The notes under the pieces are model-generated. The model saw only the letters and a program-made list of their open reading frames with translations, had not been told where the DNA came from and ran no database searches. This document shows positions 46,215-55,337 of a DNA stretch of 64,000 bases, piece after piece (within the stretch, counting starts at the first letter, position 1; every line of letters begins with the position of its first letter). The translations under genes and the position numbers were made by a program. The DNA is from Carboxylicivirga mesophila. GTDB taxonomy: Bacteria > Bacteroidota > Bacteroidia > Bacteroidales > Marinilabiliaceae. The stretch lies in assembly GCF_018271975.1 (NCBI RefSeq), contig NZ_JAGUCN010000021.1, positions 53,544-117,543 of the forward strand. The letters run 5' to 3'.

Positions 46215-46835
46215 ATGAAGGGATTAACAACATTTTTACTAGTAATGCAAATGGCAGGAGCAACTGCTATGAGTGCTATGGCCAATAAGCCTGTTAAAGT
46301 TAAAGTCAGTCAGGATGCATTTGTACAGGGTGGTAATACGGCCAATGAACCAATGGGGGTGACTGAGTCGGGAGAACTTCGTATCATGAAGTCGGGCGGA
46401 ACAGATAAGTATTCGCGCACATCCTACCTGCAGTTTAACCTTAAAAAGGTAGAGGATTTTACGAGTGTTGATTTAAACATTTGTGTAAAAGTATACGAGA
46501 GCAAAGAAGATGCCTCGGCTGAATTTGAGATGCAGGTATATGCTTGTGATGATAATAAATGGAGTGAGTCATCATTGGCATTTAATAACAAGCCTGAGAA
46601 AGGTGATTTACTGGCTACGCAAACAATGGGTGTTAATGAAAAAAATGAATGGGTGAAGATTAGCCTGCCGGCCGATAAGGTGAAGCAATTGCTAAAGAAA
46701 AGCAAGAAAGGAAAAATAACGCTGGTACTAAGTAATGATAATTTCAATAAGACCAGTGCAATTGTCATTTCAAAGGAACGCCTATGGAGCAATGGTACTC
46801 CAGCCAACCGCGAAGCCTTTCTGCAGTTTAAATAA
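46215..46835 (+). CDS. DNRLRE/CBM96-like secreted carbohydrate-binding protein
   Basis: A 206-residue protein: signal peptide (cleavage near AMA-NKP) and one beta-sandwich of about 165 residues. Segments VSQDAFVQGGNTANEPMG, RTSYLQFNLKK and WSESSLAFNNKPEKGD are typical of DNRLRE (CBM96) domains, which usually occur as C-terminal modules of alginate or other polysaccharide lyases. Here it is free-standing, 12 bases after the DUF4955 gene, and probably works with that protein. It is followed by a terminator. Confidence 0.8.
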   Translation: MKGLTTFLLVMQMAGATAMSAMANKPVKVKVSQDAFVQGGNTANEPMGVTESGELRIMKSGGTDKYSRTSYLQFNLKKVEDFTSVDLNICVKVYESKEDASAEFEMQVYACDDNKWSESSLAFNNKPEKGDLLATQTMGVNEKNEWVKISLPADKVKQLLKKSKKGKITLVLSNDNFNKTSAIVISKERLWSNGTPANREAFLQFK

Positions 46836-46858
46836 GCTGAAAAACAATAATATTAACT

Positions 46859-46888
46859 GGTCGCCAAGGTTATTTGGCGACCTTTTTT
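46859..46888 (+). terminator. Rho-independent terminator of the DUF4955 operon
   Basis: Stem GGTCGCCAA / TTGGCGACC with a 6-base loop, followed by six T residues. Confidence 0.92.
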
Positions 46889-46941
46889 ATTTTTGTCACT
46901 GAATAACCAAACTAATCTGATTGGTGTGAGGTGAACTGAAT

Positions 46942-47002
46942 GAATTTGGCACTTGTTTGTACGTTTCTGTCCATGGACAGGCCTGATGATGAGGTACATT
47001 TA
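46942..47002 (+). promoter_or_regulatory. HTCS-type operator C and promoter of the first PL8 gene
   Basis: Half-site 1 GAATTTGGCACTT starts at 46942 and half-site 2 GTTTCTGTCCAT at 46963-46974 (21 bases). The -7-like TACATTTA is at 46995-47002, 32 bases after half-site 2 starts and 23 before the ATG. Half-site 2 overlaps a perfect 14-bp palindrome, CTGTCCATGGACAG, at 46967-46980. Confidence 0.55.
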
Positions 47003-47025
47003 GTCCAGATTTATTTAAAGCGTAA

Positions 47026-50000
47026 ATGATGAAAAAAAATCAGATTAAAAGGGTCAGTACCCTCTTTCTAATAGCAACTTTGGTTTTAGGCAGTAGCTTC
47101 AGTGCATTCGGTCAGGAGTTCAGGCATGAGCAGCTTTGGTCGTTTGAAAACGTTAGTAAAAAGCAATGGACCTTTGATAAGGGGCATAAGCTATCAACCT
47201 CAGATGTGCACTACAAGCATGGTCAGAAATCCTTGAAATGGGATTGGCAAAAAACAGGTGCTATTACCTTAAACCATACCATTGGTTTTGTGCCTTTCAA
47301 TCCTGAGAGTGAAGATAAATCCATCCCATCTTTTGCCGTTTGGGTATACAACGAAAAACCCATGGATGATGACGCCACTTTTGTGTTTGGCACTGATGAA
47401 ACCGATAACTGCAGCTTTAAATTCCATCTCAACTTTAAAGGATGGCGTGCAGCATGGGTAGCTTTTGAGCGCGATATGGAAGGAACGCCGGTGAGTACAA
47501 TGAACCGCTTGCGCATTGAAAGTCCGCAAACAGCTCCTAAGGGACAGCTCTTTTTCGACCACATGTTTTTATGCATCAATATTGATAGCCGCCATCATAC
47601 GCCCGACAGGCAAGTGCCATTTGTTAATAAAGGCACTGATAGTCACTGGTTAATTCAGGAAGAAGCCAGTCATATGCAGCCCGACCTGCCGGCCCCAGCC
47701 GAACTATCAAAGGAGCAGCTGGCCGCCTTCAGGCTGATTGAGCAGCGTTTTGAAGCAGATATTCTGCGTCGCCAGAAAGTGAATACATCCACCGTGGACA
47801 ACTTATACAAACAAGTGTCACGCTACCAGATTGTTCGTCGTAAGGGGCAAATCAGCGGACTACCAGTCTGGTTCGGCCGTAATGCTGAGTTGTATATCCC
47901 TTTGGCCGATCATAGCATTGCTAAGTTATACCGTGAGAATAAGCAGGATATCAGAAGCTATTTTGATTTAATGCTGAAAGTAGCCACTGCGTACGCCAAC
48001 TGTGAAGAGTCCGGTCTGAAGGAAAACCTGAGAACGATGTACATGGATATGTATGATCACATGCTGGATCAGGGTATCGCCTTTGGCAGTGGTTTGGGTA
48101 CCATTCACCACTATGGCTACAATTGGCGAAGCTACTACCGGGCATTGTTTATTATGCGCGATGTATTGCGTGAGGAAGGACAGCTACAGGCGGCTATTGA
48201 TGGTTTGCAGTGGTTTGCCGCCATTGGCGAAACCTTCAATGCTCCAGTCATTAACGGAATGGATATGGATGCTTTCAATACGCAGGTAATAGGACGTTTG
48301 GCCAGTATCCTGATTATGGAGGATACACCCGAGAAGGCACAATACCTGGCGTGTTTCGCCCGCTGGATTGATAATGGTTTATTACCGGCTCCGGGCCTGA
48401 ACGATGCTTTTAAGGTGGATGGCTCAGCCTACCACCATGCTAATCACTATCCGGCTTATGCGACTGGCGGATTGAATGGGGCCGTTCGTATGGTGTATTT
48501 TATGAGTGGTACTCCTTTTCAGGTATCGCAATTGGGGCACGAAACCATTAAGAAAGCTTTGTTAACCATGCGCTTCTATTGTAACCACACGCAGTGGCCT
48601 GTTTCTATGTCCGGCCGTCATCCTGAAGGACGGGGTGCTTTACACCCTGACCATTTTGCCATTCTGGCTAAGGCCGGATCACCTGATGGTAGCTCGGCCA
48701 TTGATACAGAGTTGGCTGCTGCCTATTTACGCCTCATCCCTGAGAATAAGAAGAGCTCTTTCAAAGATGAGTTTCTGGCAAAGGGTATTTCAGCCGAGGC
48801 AACACCTAACGGACATATCACCATGCCTTATGCATCATCGTCGGTGCACAGGCGTGCCGAATGGACAGCCTCTGTACGTGGACATTCACGCTACTTGTGG
48901 GCATCAGAACACTATTTGGGAGCTAACTTGTATGGTCGATACCTGGCACACGGACAACTGCAAATTATGGGAGGTGGTCAGCCAATTGATAACAGAGGCA
49001 GTGGTTTTGTGCAGGAAGGCTGGGATTGGAACCGCTTTCCGGGTACCACAGTTATTAATCTGCCCCTGGACGAACTCAGAGCAAATATCTTGAATGTGGA
49101 TCAGTTTTCAGGCTATGAAGAGATGCTGTTTTCCGATGAGGCTTTTGCCGGTGGTGTGCACGCCAATAATCAGAATGGAGTTTTTGCTTTTATCTTGCAT
49201 GAACACGATAAATACCAGGGTAGCCTGCGAGCGCGTAAGTCGTGGTTTTTCTTCGATGATCAGATTGTGTGCCTGGGCTCTGGTATTGAAAATATCAATT
49301 CGGAACATCCAACTGAAACCATTTTGTTTCAAAACCATATAGGTAAAAAGGATGATGAGGTGCTGATTAACGGGCAACAGGCCGGAACCGGGGAACACGA
49401 GTCAAGCTATAAGGCAGATAATATGTGGATGATTGATAATAAGGGAAATGGTTACTACCTCCCATCTGGTGCAGTCTATTTCCGACAGGGAGAGCAGCAT
49501 TCAAGGGATGAAAGTAGTGAGAAACCAACCAAAGGGGTGTTTGCTACAGCGGTGTTACAACATGGGAAAGCGCCAAAGGCAGCCGGTTACCACTACTGTG
49601 TCATTCCTGATGCCAATGTGCAACGCATGCAAACAGTAGCTGGCAAACCTGCTTATGAAGTGCTGCAACACACTGAGGAGTGTCACATGGTCTATAACAC
49701 GGCCACCAATGAAACCAGTTATGTTTTTTTCGATGCCGCGAAAGATAATCAGAACGGAATTATTACCAATACCAGCCTGCCATGCATTGCTTTAACCAAA
49801 GAGTCGGACAAGGAACTGGAATTAAATATTACCAATCCTGATTTAGCCTTGTACGAAGGACCGGCCGATGAAATTTATAAAGATGGCAAGCGCGTTGAGC
49901 GAAGCATTTATTCGCGACCATGGCGTCCGGCTGAAAGCAAAACGACCTACCTGGAAGTGGAACTGAAAGGAAAATGGGCATGCAATAATAAAGTTGAATC

Positions 50001-50091
50001 AATAATCATTACTGAAGAAGGAAATACCATCGTTAGATTCGCCTGTAAGGACGGACTGACACAACAGTATTCTTTTCAAGTGATTGATTAA
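47026..50091 (+). CDS. PL8 glycosaminoglycan lyase (chondroitinase ABC-like), periplasmic type
   Basis: A 1021-residue protein with a signal peptide cut near FGQ. Residues about 25-200 are a Lyase_N beta-sandwich (WSFENVSKKQWTF...LKWDWQ), about 210-560 the alpha/alpha toroid and about 570-1021 the antiparallel beta domains of PL8. H471 and Y478 (AYHHANHYPAYA), R531 (MSGRHPEGRG) and E628 (WASEHYLGANLYGRY) line up in order and spacing with the H501/Y508/R560/E653 tetrad of Proteus chondroitinase ABC I. It has no T9SS domain or lipobox, so a periplasmic enzyme is expected, acting on imported chondroitin, dermatan or hyaluronan chains. It has its own HTCS-like promoter. Confidence 0.9.
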   Translation: MMKKNQIKRVSTLFLIATLVLGSSFSAFGQEFRHEQLWSFENVSKKQWTFDKGHKLSTSDVHYKHGQKSLKWDWQKTGAITLNHTIGFVPFNPESEDKSIPSFAVWVYNEKPMDDDATFVFGTDETDNCSFKFHLNFKGWRAAWVAFERDMEGTPVSTMNRLRIESPQTAPKGQLFFDHMFLCINIDSRHHTPDRQVPFVNKGTDSHWLIQEEASHMQPDLPAPAELSKEQLAAFRLIEQRFEADILRRQKVNTSTVDNLYKQVSRYQIVRRKGQISGLPVWFGRNAELYIPLADHSIAKLYRENKQDIRSYFDLMLKVATAYANCEESGLKENLRTMYMDMYDHMLDQGIAFGSGLGTIHHYGYNWRSYYRALFIMRDVLREEGQLQAAIDGLQWFAAIGETFNAPVINGMDMDAFNTQVIGRLASILIMEDTPEKAQYLACFARWIDNGLLPAPGLNDAFKVDGSAYHHANHYPAYATGGLNGAVRMVYFMSGTPFQVSQLGHETIKKALLTMRFYCNHTQWPVSMSGRHPEGRGALHPDHFAILAKAGSPDGSSAIDTELAAAYLRLIPENKKSSFKDEFLAKGISAEATPNGHITMPYASSSVHRRAEWTASVRGHSRYLWASEHYLGANLYGRYLAHGQLQIMGGGQPIDNRGSGFVQEGWDWNRFPGTTVINLPLDELRANILNVDQFSGYEEMLFSDEAFAGGVHANNQNGVFAFILHEHDKYQGSLRARKSWFFFDDQIVCLGSGIENINSEHPTETILFQNHIGKKDDEVLINGQQAGTGEHESSYKADNMWMIDNKGNGYYLPSGAVYFRQGEQHSRDESSEKPTKGVFATAVLQHGKAPKAAGYHYCVIPDANVQRMQTVAGKPAYEVLQHTEECHMVYNTATNETSYVFFDAAKDNQNGIITNTSLPCIALTKESDKELELNITNPDLALYEGPADEIYKDGKRVERSIYSRPWRPAESKTTYLEVELKGKWACNNKVESIIITEEGNTIVRFACKDGLTQQYSFQVID

Positions 50092-50142
50092 TAAGTGAAT
50101 CCGGCTAAGTCCATAATTGATTAGTAGAGTTAAAATACGAAC

Positions 50143-50202
50143 GATTTAAACCCTATTGCGGAAGATTTTACACATATAATGGCTGTATTGCAGATACATT
50201 TG
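50143..50202 (+). promoter_or_regulatory. HTCS-type operator B and promoter of the SGBP-susC-susD operon
   Basis: Half-site 1 GATTTAAAC starts at 50143 and half-site 2 GATTTTACACAT lies at 50164-50175 (21 bases), preceded by CGGAA. TACATTTG, a perfect -7 box, is at 50195-50202, 31 bases after half-site 2 starts. The ATG is at 50243. Confidence 0.65.
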
Positions 50203-50242
50203 CAACGTTAAGAAGTGTAAAATTTTCTAAAAATTCGAGTAT

Positions 50243-52129
50243 ATGAAAAAATTCCGGCTACATCTCATTCTGTTAATTCTTGCTTTTGCAGGGGCATGTG
50301 CAGATGAGACGTTTTTATCAGATAACAAAAAGGTGGCACCACCGGCTGACTTAAGTTATGCCGAAACTGGTGAAGCCAGAGAAGGGAAAGCCATTGAAAG
50401 TGGACGCCCTTCAGTTAATACCTTTGGCGCCGAGCCTACTTTTACGATCGGCTCAGGTAAAATCGATGGCGCAGCTCTTTCTGAAGAATTGTTACAACAG
50501 TTTAATATTGTTGACACAACAGGTTTAGTGTTTGTCAACAACGGCAATATACTTACTCCGGCTACTTACCTTTTGGATGTTAAAGTAGAAACCATGGGTG
50601 GTATGACTACTTTCACAAATGGCTATAGTGTAAAAGTACTTCCGGCTTTAATTGAAGGACTGGCTTACCAGCCAAGCACCGTACAGTTTGAGCGAGGAAA
50701 AGATAATGCGACTAAAGAACCGGGTTTCGCTGGTAATGCAGAAGATGTGTCATTTGCCTTTGGTGAATTCGAAGGTTCAGAGTTCTTTGCCATTGATGCT
50801 TCTACAGGTATTATTAGCATGTCGGCCAAACAAGAGCCTGAAGTTGGTTTATTCAAATTGCATGTGGCGGGTAATAACCTGGCAGATTCGGTAATCATGT
50901 TCAATAATGCGTTAACAGTTAACGTGGTATCAAAACCATACCGATTGGTGTATGATCCCGAGGTGCAAACCAACGTGCAGGAACTGGCGTCACGCACATC
51001 GCAGGAGCCGGTGGTTACCGCTTCTAATCCGGGAAGTGTTAAATACAGGTTGGCTGATGGTACTTCTGAGTTTTTCGCTATTGATGAAAATACTGGTGCA
51101 GTAACCTTAAAGGCGATGCATACTTTTACAGCTGGTACTACCCAATATGTGGATGTGATTGCCGGTAATGATTTGGGCGAAACATTATTTGTAAAGGCGC
51201 TTGGATTCGAGATAGTGCCTCAGGATCCTGTTCCGCCTAACAACTTTATGTATGCCGACGGTAACGAAGGAACCGTGATGGCTTCATTGGCTTTTAGCAG
51301 TGCGATACCATCAGCAGAAGGTGCCTATCCAATTGCATTCGCCATTACATCAGGTAATGAGTCAGGTGAGTTTACCATTGACCCTTCCACCGGTCAGATT
51401 TCTCTGGCTAAGGGTAATACTCTCCCTGTTGGCGATTATCCGCTGGTGGTTGAGGCAACAAATGCTTATGGTTCAGCTAATGTTACTTACACAGTGCATG
51501 TTACTACATTGATTAAGAGCGTTATTTTCGATGGTGGATTTAACGTTGGCGGCGCGGTAAAAGATGGGGCAACAGGTAACATGGTATCAGTCGATTTGGA
51601 TGGCAATGGAACGGGCACTGATGGTGGTCTTAAAAAGGCATGGTATGGTAAATACAATACTTTCTGGACCAGGGAAGGTGTGAAGCGTAGCGGCGCCCAA
51701 ATGTTTGGACAGAAATCGGAAAATAACGACTGGCTGTTGGCTGAAAACATTAATCTATTGGCCTTTGAGTCGGTGGAACTATTCCTTGAATACTATATGC
51801 TATACGGTGGTGGACAGGACGATGTCAATGTTATTACCGTTAAAGTATCGGAAGATTATGCAGGTGATGTGACGAGTGCCACCTGGGTAGAAGTGGCCAG
51901 ACTCAATGACCTTTTTGATAGCAAAGATAACATCCTGGCTAGTGGACGTGATGTAACTGCTGAATATGTGGATCAAGATATAATTGACCTAAGCACGTAT
52001 AGTGGTAAGACCGTTACCATCGCTATTCACTCTTTGCATTCACTGGCTCTAAATCCTGCTAAAACAACTGATAATTTAAGCCGCGCAACCTTTATTCCTT
52101 ATTTCACTGTTCGCGGATTAGAAAAATAA
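50243..52129 (+). CDS. Surface glycan-binding lipoprotein with cadherin-like repeats
   Basis: A 628-residue lipoprotein (LAFAGAC, C19). It has about three cadherin/Ig-like beta repeats marked by SEFFAIDENTGAVTLKA, GEFTIDPSTGQISLAKG and SEFFAIDASTGIISMSA (about 140-430). A C-terminal jellyroll follows (about 440-628) containing SEDYAGDVTSATWVEVARL. It is expected on the cell surface as SGBP of the adjacent SusCD, capturing the polysaccharide. It precedes susC, whereas SGBPs usually follow susD. The C-terminal domain is related to the one in the T9SS protein at 59150. It is the first gene of the operon, with its own operator. Confidence 0.8.
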   Translation: MKKFRLHLILLILAFAGACADETFLSDNKKVAPPADLSYAETGEAREGKAIESGRPSVNTFGAEPTFTIGSGKIDGAALSEELLQQFNIVDTTGLVFVNNGNILTPATYLLDVKVETMGGMTTFTNGYSVKVLPALIEGLAYQPSTVQFERGKDNATKEPGFAGNAEDVSFAFGEFEGSEFFAIDASTGIISMSAKQEPEVGLFKLHVAGNNLADSVIMFNNALTVNVVSKPYRLVYDPEVQTNVQELASRTSQEPVVTASNPGSVKYRLADGTSEFFAIDENTGAVTLKAMHTFTAGTTQYVDVIAGNDLGETLFVKALGFEIVPQDPVPPNNFMYADGNEGTVMASLAFSSAIPSAEGAYPIAFAITSGNESGEFTIDPSTGQISLAKGNTLPVGDYPLVVEATNAYGSANVTYTVHVTTLIKSVIFDGGFNVGGAVKDGATGNMVSVDLDGNGTGTDGGLKKAWYGKYNTFWTREGVKRSGAQMFGQKSENNDWLLAENINLLAFESVELFLEYYMLYGGGQDDVNVITVKVSEDYAGDVTSATWVEVARLNDLFDSKDNILASGRDVTAEYVDQDIIDLSTYSGKTVTIAIHSLHSLALNPAKTTDNLSRATFIPYFTVRGLEK

Positions 52130-52136
52130 TATAAAT

Positions 52137-52162
52137 CAGGATGCTCATCCGTGAGTATCCTG
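52137..52162 (+). repeat. Intercistronic hairpin between SGBP gene and susC
   Basis: CAGGATGCTCA / TGAGTATCCTG form an 11-bp stem with one G-U pair and a 4-base loop, immediately after the SGBP stop and 20 bases before the susC ATG. There is no T-run, so it is not a standard terminator; it may set mRNA stability or the ratio of the two proteins. Confidence 0.6.
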
Positions 52163-52181
52163 GTTCAATAAGACACAAATC

Positions 52182-55100
52182 ATGAAAAAATTAATTTCAA
52201 TCGTATATTTTCTCCTGGTGGGAATGGGGGCTCTTTTGGCCCAGCATACCATCACCGGTAAAGTGGTTGATGAGCAGGGAGAAGCCATTCCTGGCGTTAA
52301 TATTTTGCTGAAAGGGAGTTTAAAGGGAACCATTTCTGATATGAATGGTAGCTATACTCTTACTCTGGATGATCAGACCGGAACGCTGGTGTATTCATTT
52401 ATCGGGTATAAAGACCACGAAGAGGTGATTAATAAGCGCAAGGAAATAGATGTTATCCTGTTTCCTGAAGTGGAGCTGCTGGATGAAGTGGTAGCTGTTG
52501 GTTATAATGTGGTGAAGAAGAAGGACCTGACCGGCGCCGTTGCACAGGTTAAGCCATCTGATATTGTGAAGAGTCCTGTTACCAACTACGACCAGGCCTT
52601 GGCCGGTCGTGTGGCCGGGGTGCAGGTATCAGCAGCCGACGGTACACCCGGCGAGGGCTTAAACATTGTTATCCGTGGTGGTAACTCTATCACAGGTGAT
52701 AACTCGCCCTTGTATGTGGTGGATGGTATACCTTTGGAAGACTTTGACCCGGGAAGCATCAGCTCACACGATATTAAGGATTTTGATGTATTGAAAGATG
52801 CGTCTGCTACGGCCATCTATGGTTCACGTGGCGCCAATGGTGTTATTATCATTACTACCAAAGAAGGTCGTTCTGACGGTAAAACCCAAATCAGTATGAA
52901 TACTTCCTTGGGTGTGCAGTGGGTGCCATCGCGTTTAGAAGTATTATCGCCCTATGAGTATGTGAAATACGAAAAGGAAGTTGCCTACAATAAAGGGGAT
53001 ACCTATGTTGAGAGCTTTAATACGCACTGGCAGGATCCTGAACTTTATACCAAGGAAGCACTGGCCGAGCGTGGTGAATCAGCTACCAGCTGGCAGGATG
53101 AGATCTTCCGTCAGGCCATGGTGCAGAATTATAACTTCTCGTTAAACGGAGGTAATAAAACATCCACCATTTACCTATCAACTGATTATACCGATCAGGA
53201 AGGTACACTGCTTAACACAGGCTTTCAGAAGATGAATAACAACCTGAAGTTTTCGCACCGTATTAACTCTAAAGCGCAAATGGGAGGATACCTTAACTAC
53301 TCATACATTAAGCGTATTGGTCAGAATGTATCTGGAAATAATCGCCACAGCGTGATTAAAGAGGCGGTAACTTTCCGTCCGGTTAGTCCGATTGTTGACG
53401 ACGGACGTGATGGCGGTATTGATTACGATGCCGACCCGAATGAATTACGTTTTAACCCGGTGAAATCATTGGAAAACACTGATCGTTATACGCGTCAGGA
53501 TGTGGTTAGAGGTAATCTTTATCTGAACTATGATATTATTAAAGGCTTACGTCTGCGTGTAACAGGCACCTACCAGGTTGATAACCGTAAGGAATCACTG
53601 TTTTACAAAGAGGATACCTTCTCGGGAACACGTGGTATTGACGGTATCAACGGTACCTTAACCGATCGACGCTACCAGACATTATCGACGTCTAATACCT
53701 TGACCTGGAAGAAAAAGTTCAAATATATTCATAGTGTTACTGCCCTGGGAGGTTTTGAAGCTCAGCAGAGACAATCGGACTATTTCAGAGCTAAGAACAC
53801 CAATATGCCGGTGGATATTTTCGGAACAGACAAGTTACACCTTGGTACGCAGCCAACCATACCTGAATCAGGCACCACCATGAACACCATGTCTTCTTTC
53901 TTCGGAAGCTTTAACTATGGCTTGAAGGATCGTTACCTGCTAACAGCTAACTTCCGTGCCGATGGTTCGTCCAAGTTCAGAGGCGATAATAAATGGGGCT
54001 ACTTTCCGTCATTTGCAGCAGCATGGCGATTGATTGAAGAGAATTTTGTGCGCAACCTGAACGTATTTAGTAACCTTAAATTACGTGCCGGATATGGTAT
54101 TACAGGTAATAACCGCATCAACGATTTTGCTGCATTTTCACAAATGGAGACCAGCACATCCAGCGGTTACGTGTTAGATAATATCTATTATGCAGGTGCC
54201 TATCATTCCAACCTGGCTTCATCAGATCTAAAGTGGGAAACTACTAAACAAATGAACGTAGGTATTGATTATGGATTCCTGAATAACCGTATCTCGGGTG
54301 TGGTTGACTATTACCGTAAAAATACAACCGACTTGCTATTATATGCCGAAATGGCACCAAGTTCGGGTTATAACCAGGTGTTCCAAAATGTTGGAGAGGT
54401 ACAAAACGAGGGTCTTGAGTTTTCAATTAGCACGGTTAATATTGATAAGCGAGACTTTAAATGGTCAACATCGTTCAATATCTCTTTTAACAAAAACAGA
54501 ACCATTGGCCTGAATGATGGACAGGACTTTATGCTCACTAATCCTGATTGGTATTTTAAATATAACGAGTACCAGTACATCACAAAGGTTAATGAGCCGG
54601 TAGGTATGTTCTATGGCCTGAAGTTCGATGGCGTTTACCAAATGGATGATTTTGTGTACGATAACTCGCAAAGCAGATATGTGCTAAAACCGGGTCTGCC
54701 TGATAATGGTGGTAATGTAGCGCCGGGAAGTATTAAGTATAAGGATTTAAATGGCGATGGTACCATCAACGATAAGGATAGAGCAGTTATTGGTAATCCT
54801 CATCCAAAACACTTTGGTGGTTTTACTAACGATTTCCAGGTGAAGAACTTCGATTTACAGGTGTTCTTTCAGTGGAGCTATGGCAATGAAATCTTAAATG
54901 CCAACCGTGTAGAATTTGAAAACCCGGGTAACACAACCGGTTACAACTACCTGTCATCGGTAGCTGATCGCTGGACTCCTGAGAATCCATCAAATGAGAT
55001 GCATGGTATCTGGTTCGATGGCGTATATGGTGCACCGCCAACTGGTAATCATGTGTCAGACCGCATTGTGGAGGATGGTTCGTACCTGCGATTGAAAACC

Positions 55101-55322
55101 GTTTCATTAGGTTACTCACTAGGTAAAAAAGCACTCAACTTATTAGGCTTAAGCGCTTGTAGAATTTATGTGGCGGGACAAAACCTTTACACATGGACCA
55201 ACTACAGCGGATTCGACCCTGAGGTATCAGTAGGGAAATTCGGCGCTCTAACACCAGGTCTGGATTATTCAGCCTATCCGATGAGTGCAACCGTAATGGG
55301 TGGATTAGAAATTAAGTTTTAA
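52182..55322 (+). CDS. susC: SusC/RagA-family TonB-dependent outer-membrane transporter
   Basis: A 1046-residue protein with a signal peptide (ends LLAQ), a CarboxypepD_reg-like domain (about 20-100, ITGKVVDEQGEAIPGVNILLKG), a plug domain (about 110-230; ends DASATAIYGSRGANGVIIITTKEG) and a 22-strand barrel to the C-terminal YPMSATVMGGLEIKF. It imports glycan oligosaccharides across the outer membrane with SusD as lid. It belongs to the operon SGBP-susC-susD; SusD begins 15 bases later. The substrate is inferred from the neighbouring PL8 and GH88 enzymes. Confidence 0.97.
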   Translation: MKKLISIVYFLLVGMGALLAQHTITGKVVDEQGEAIPGVNILLKGSLKGTISDMNGSYTLTLDDQTGTLVYSFIGYKDHEEVINKRKEIDVILFPEVELLDEVVAVGYNVVKKKDLTGAVAQVKPSDIVKSPVTNYDQALAGRVAGVQVSAADGTPGEGLNIVIRGGNSITGDNSPLYVVDGIPLEDFDPGSISSHDIKDFDVLKDASATAIYGSRGANGVIIITTKEGRSDGKTQISMNTSLGVQWVPSRLEVLSPYEYVKYEKEVAYNKGDTYVESFNTHWQDPELYTKEALAERGESATSWQDEIFRQAMVQNYNFSLNGGNKTSTIYLSTDYTDQEGTLLNTGFQKMNNNLKFSHRINSKAQMGGYLNYSYIKRIGQNVSGNNRHSVIKEAVTFRPVSPIVDDGRDGGIDYDADPNELRFNPVKSLENTDRYTRQDVVRGNLYLNYDIIKGLRLRVTGTYQVDNRKESLFYKEDTFSGTRGIDGINGTLTDRRYQTLSTSNTLTWKKKFKYIHSVTALGGFEAQQRQSDYFRAKNTNMPVDIFGTDKLHLGTQPTIPESGTTMNTMSSFFGSFNYGLKDRYLLTANFRADGSSKFRGDNKWGYFPSFAAAWRLIEENFVRNLNVFSNLKLRAGYGITGNNRINDFAAFSQMETSTSSGYVLDNIYYAGAYHSNLASSDLKWETTKQMNVGIDYGFLNNRISGVVDYYRKNTTDLLLYAEMAPSSGYNQVFQNVGEVQNEGLEFSISTVNIDKRDFKWSTSFNISFNKNRTIGLNDGQDFMLTNPDWYFKYNEYQYITKVNEPVGMFYGLKFDGVYQMDDFVYDNSQSRYVLKPGLPDNGGNVAPGSIKYKDLNGDGTINDKDRAVIGNPHPKHFGGFTNDFQVKNFDLQVFFQWSYGNEILNANRVEFENPGNTTGYNYLSSVADRWTPENPSNEMHGIWFDGVYGAPPTGNHVSDRIVEDGSYLRLKTVSLGYSLGKKALNLLGLSACRIYVAGQNLYTWTNYSGFDPEVSVGKFGALTPGLDYSAYPMSATVMGGLEIKF

Positions 55323-55337
55323 TCAGGAAAAGTGAAA

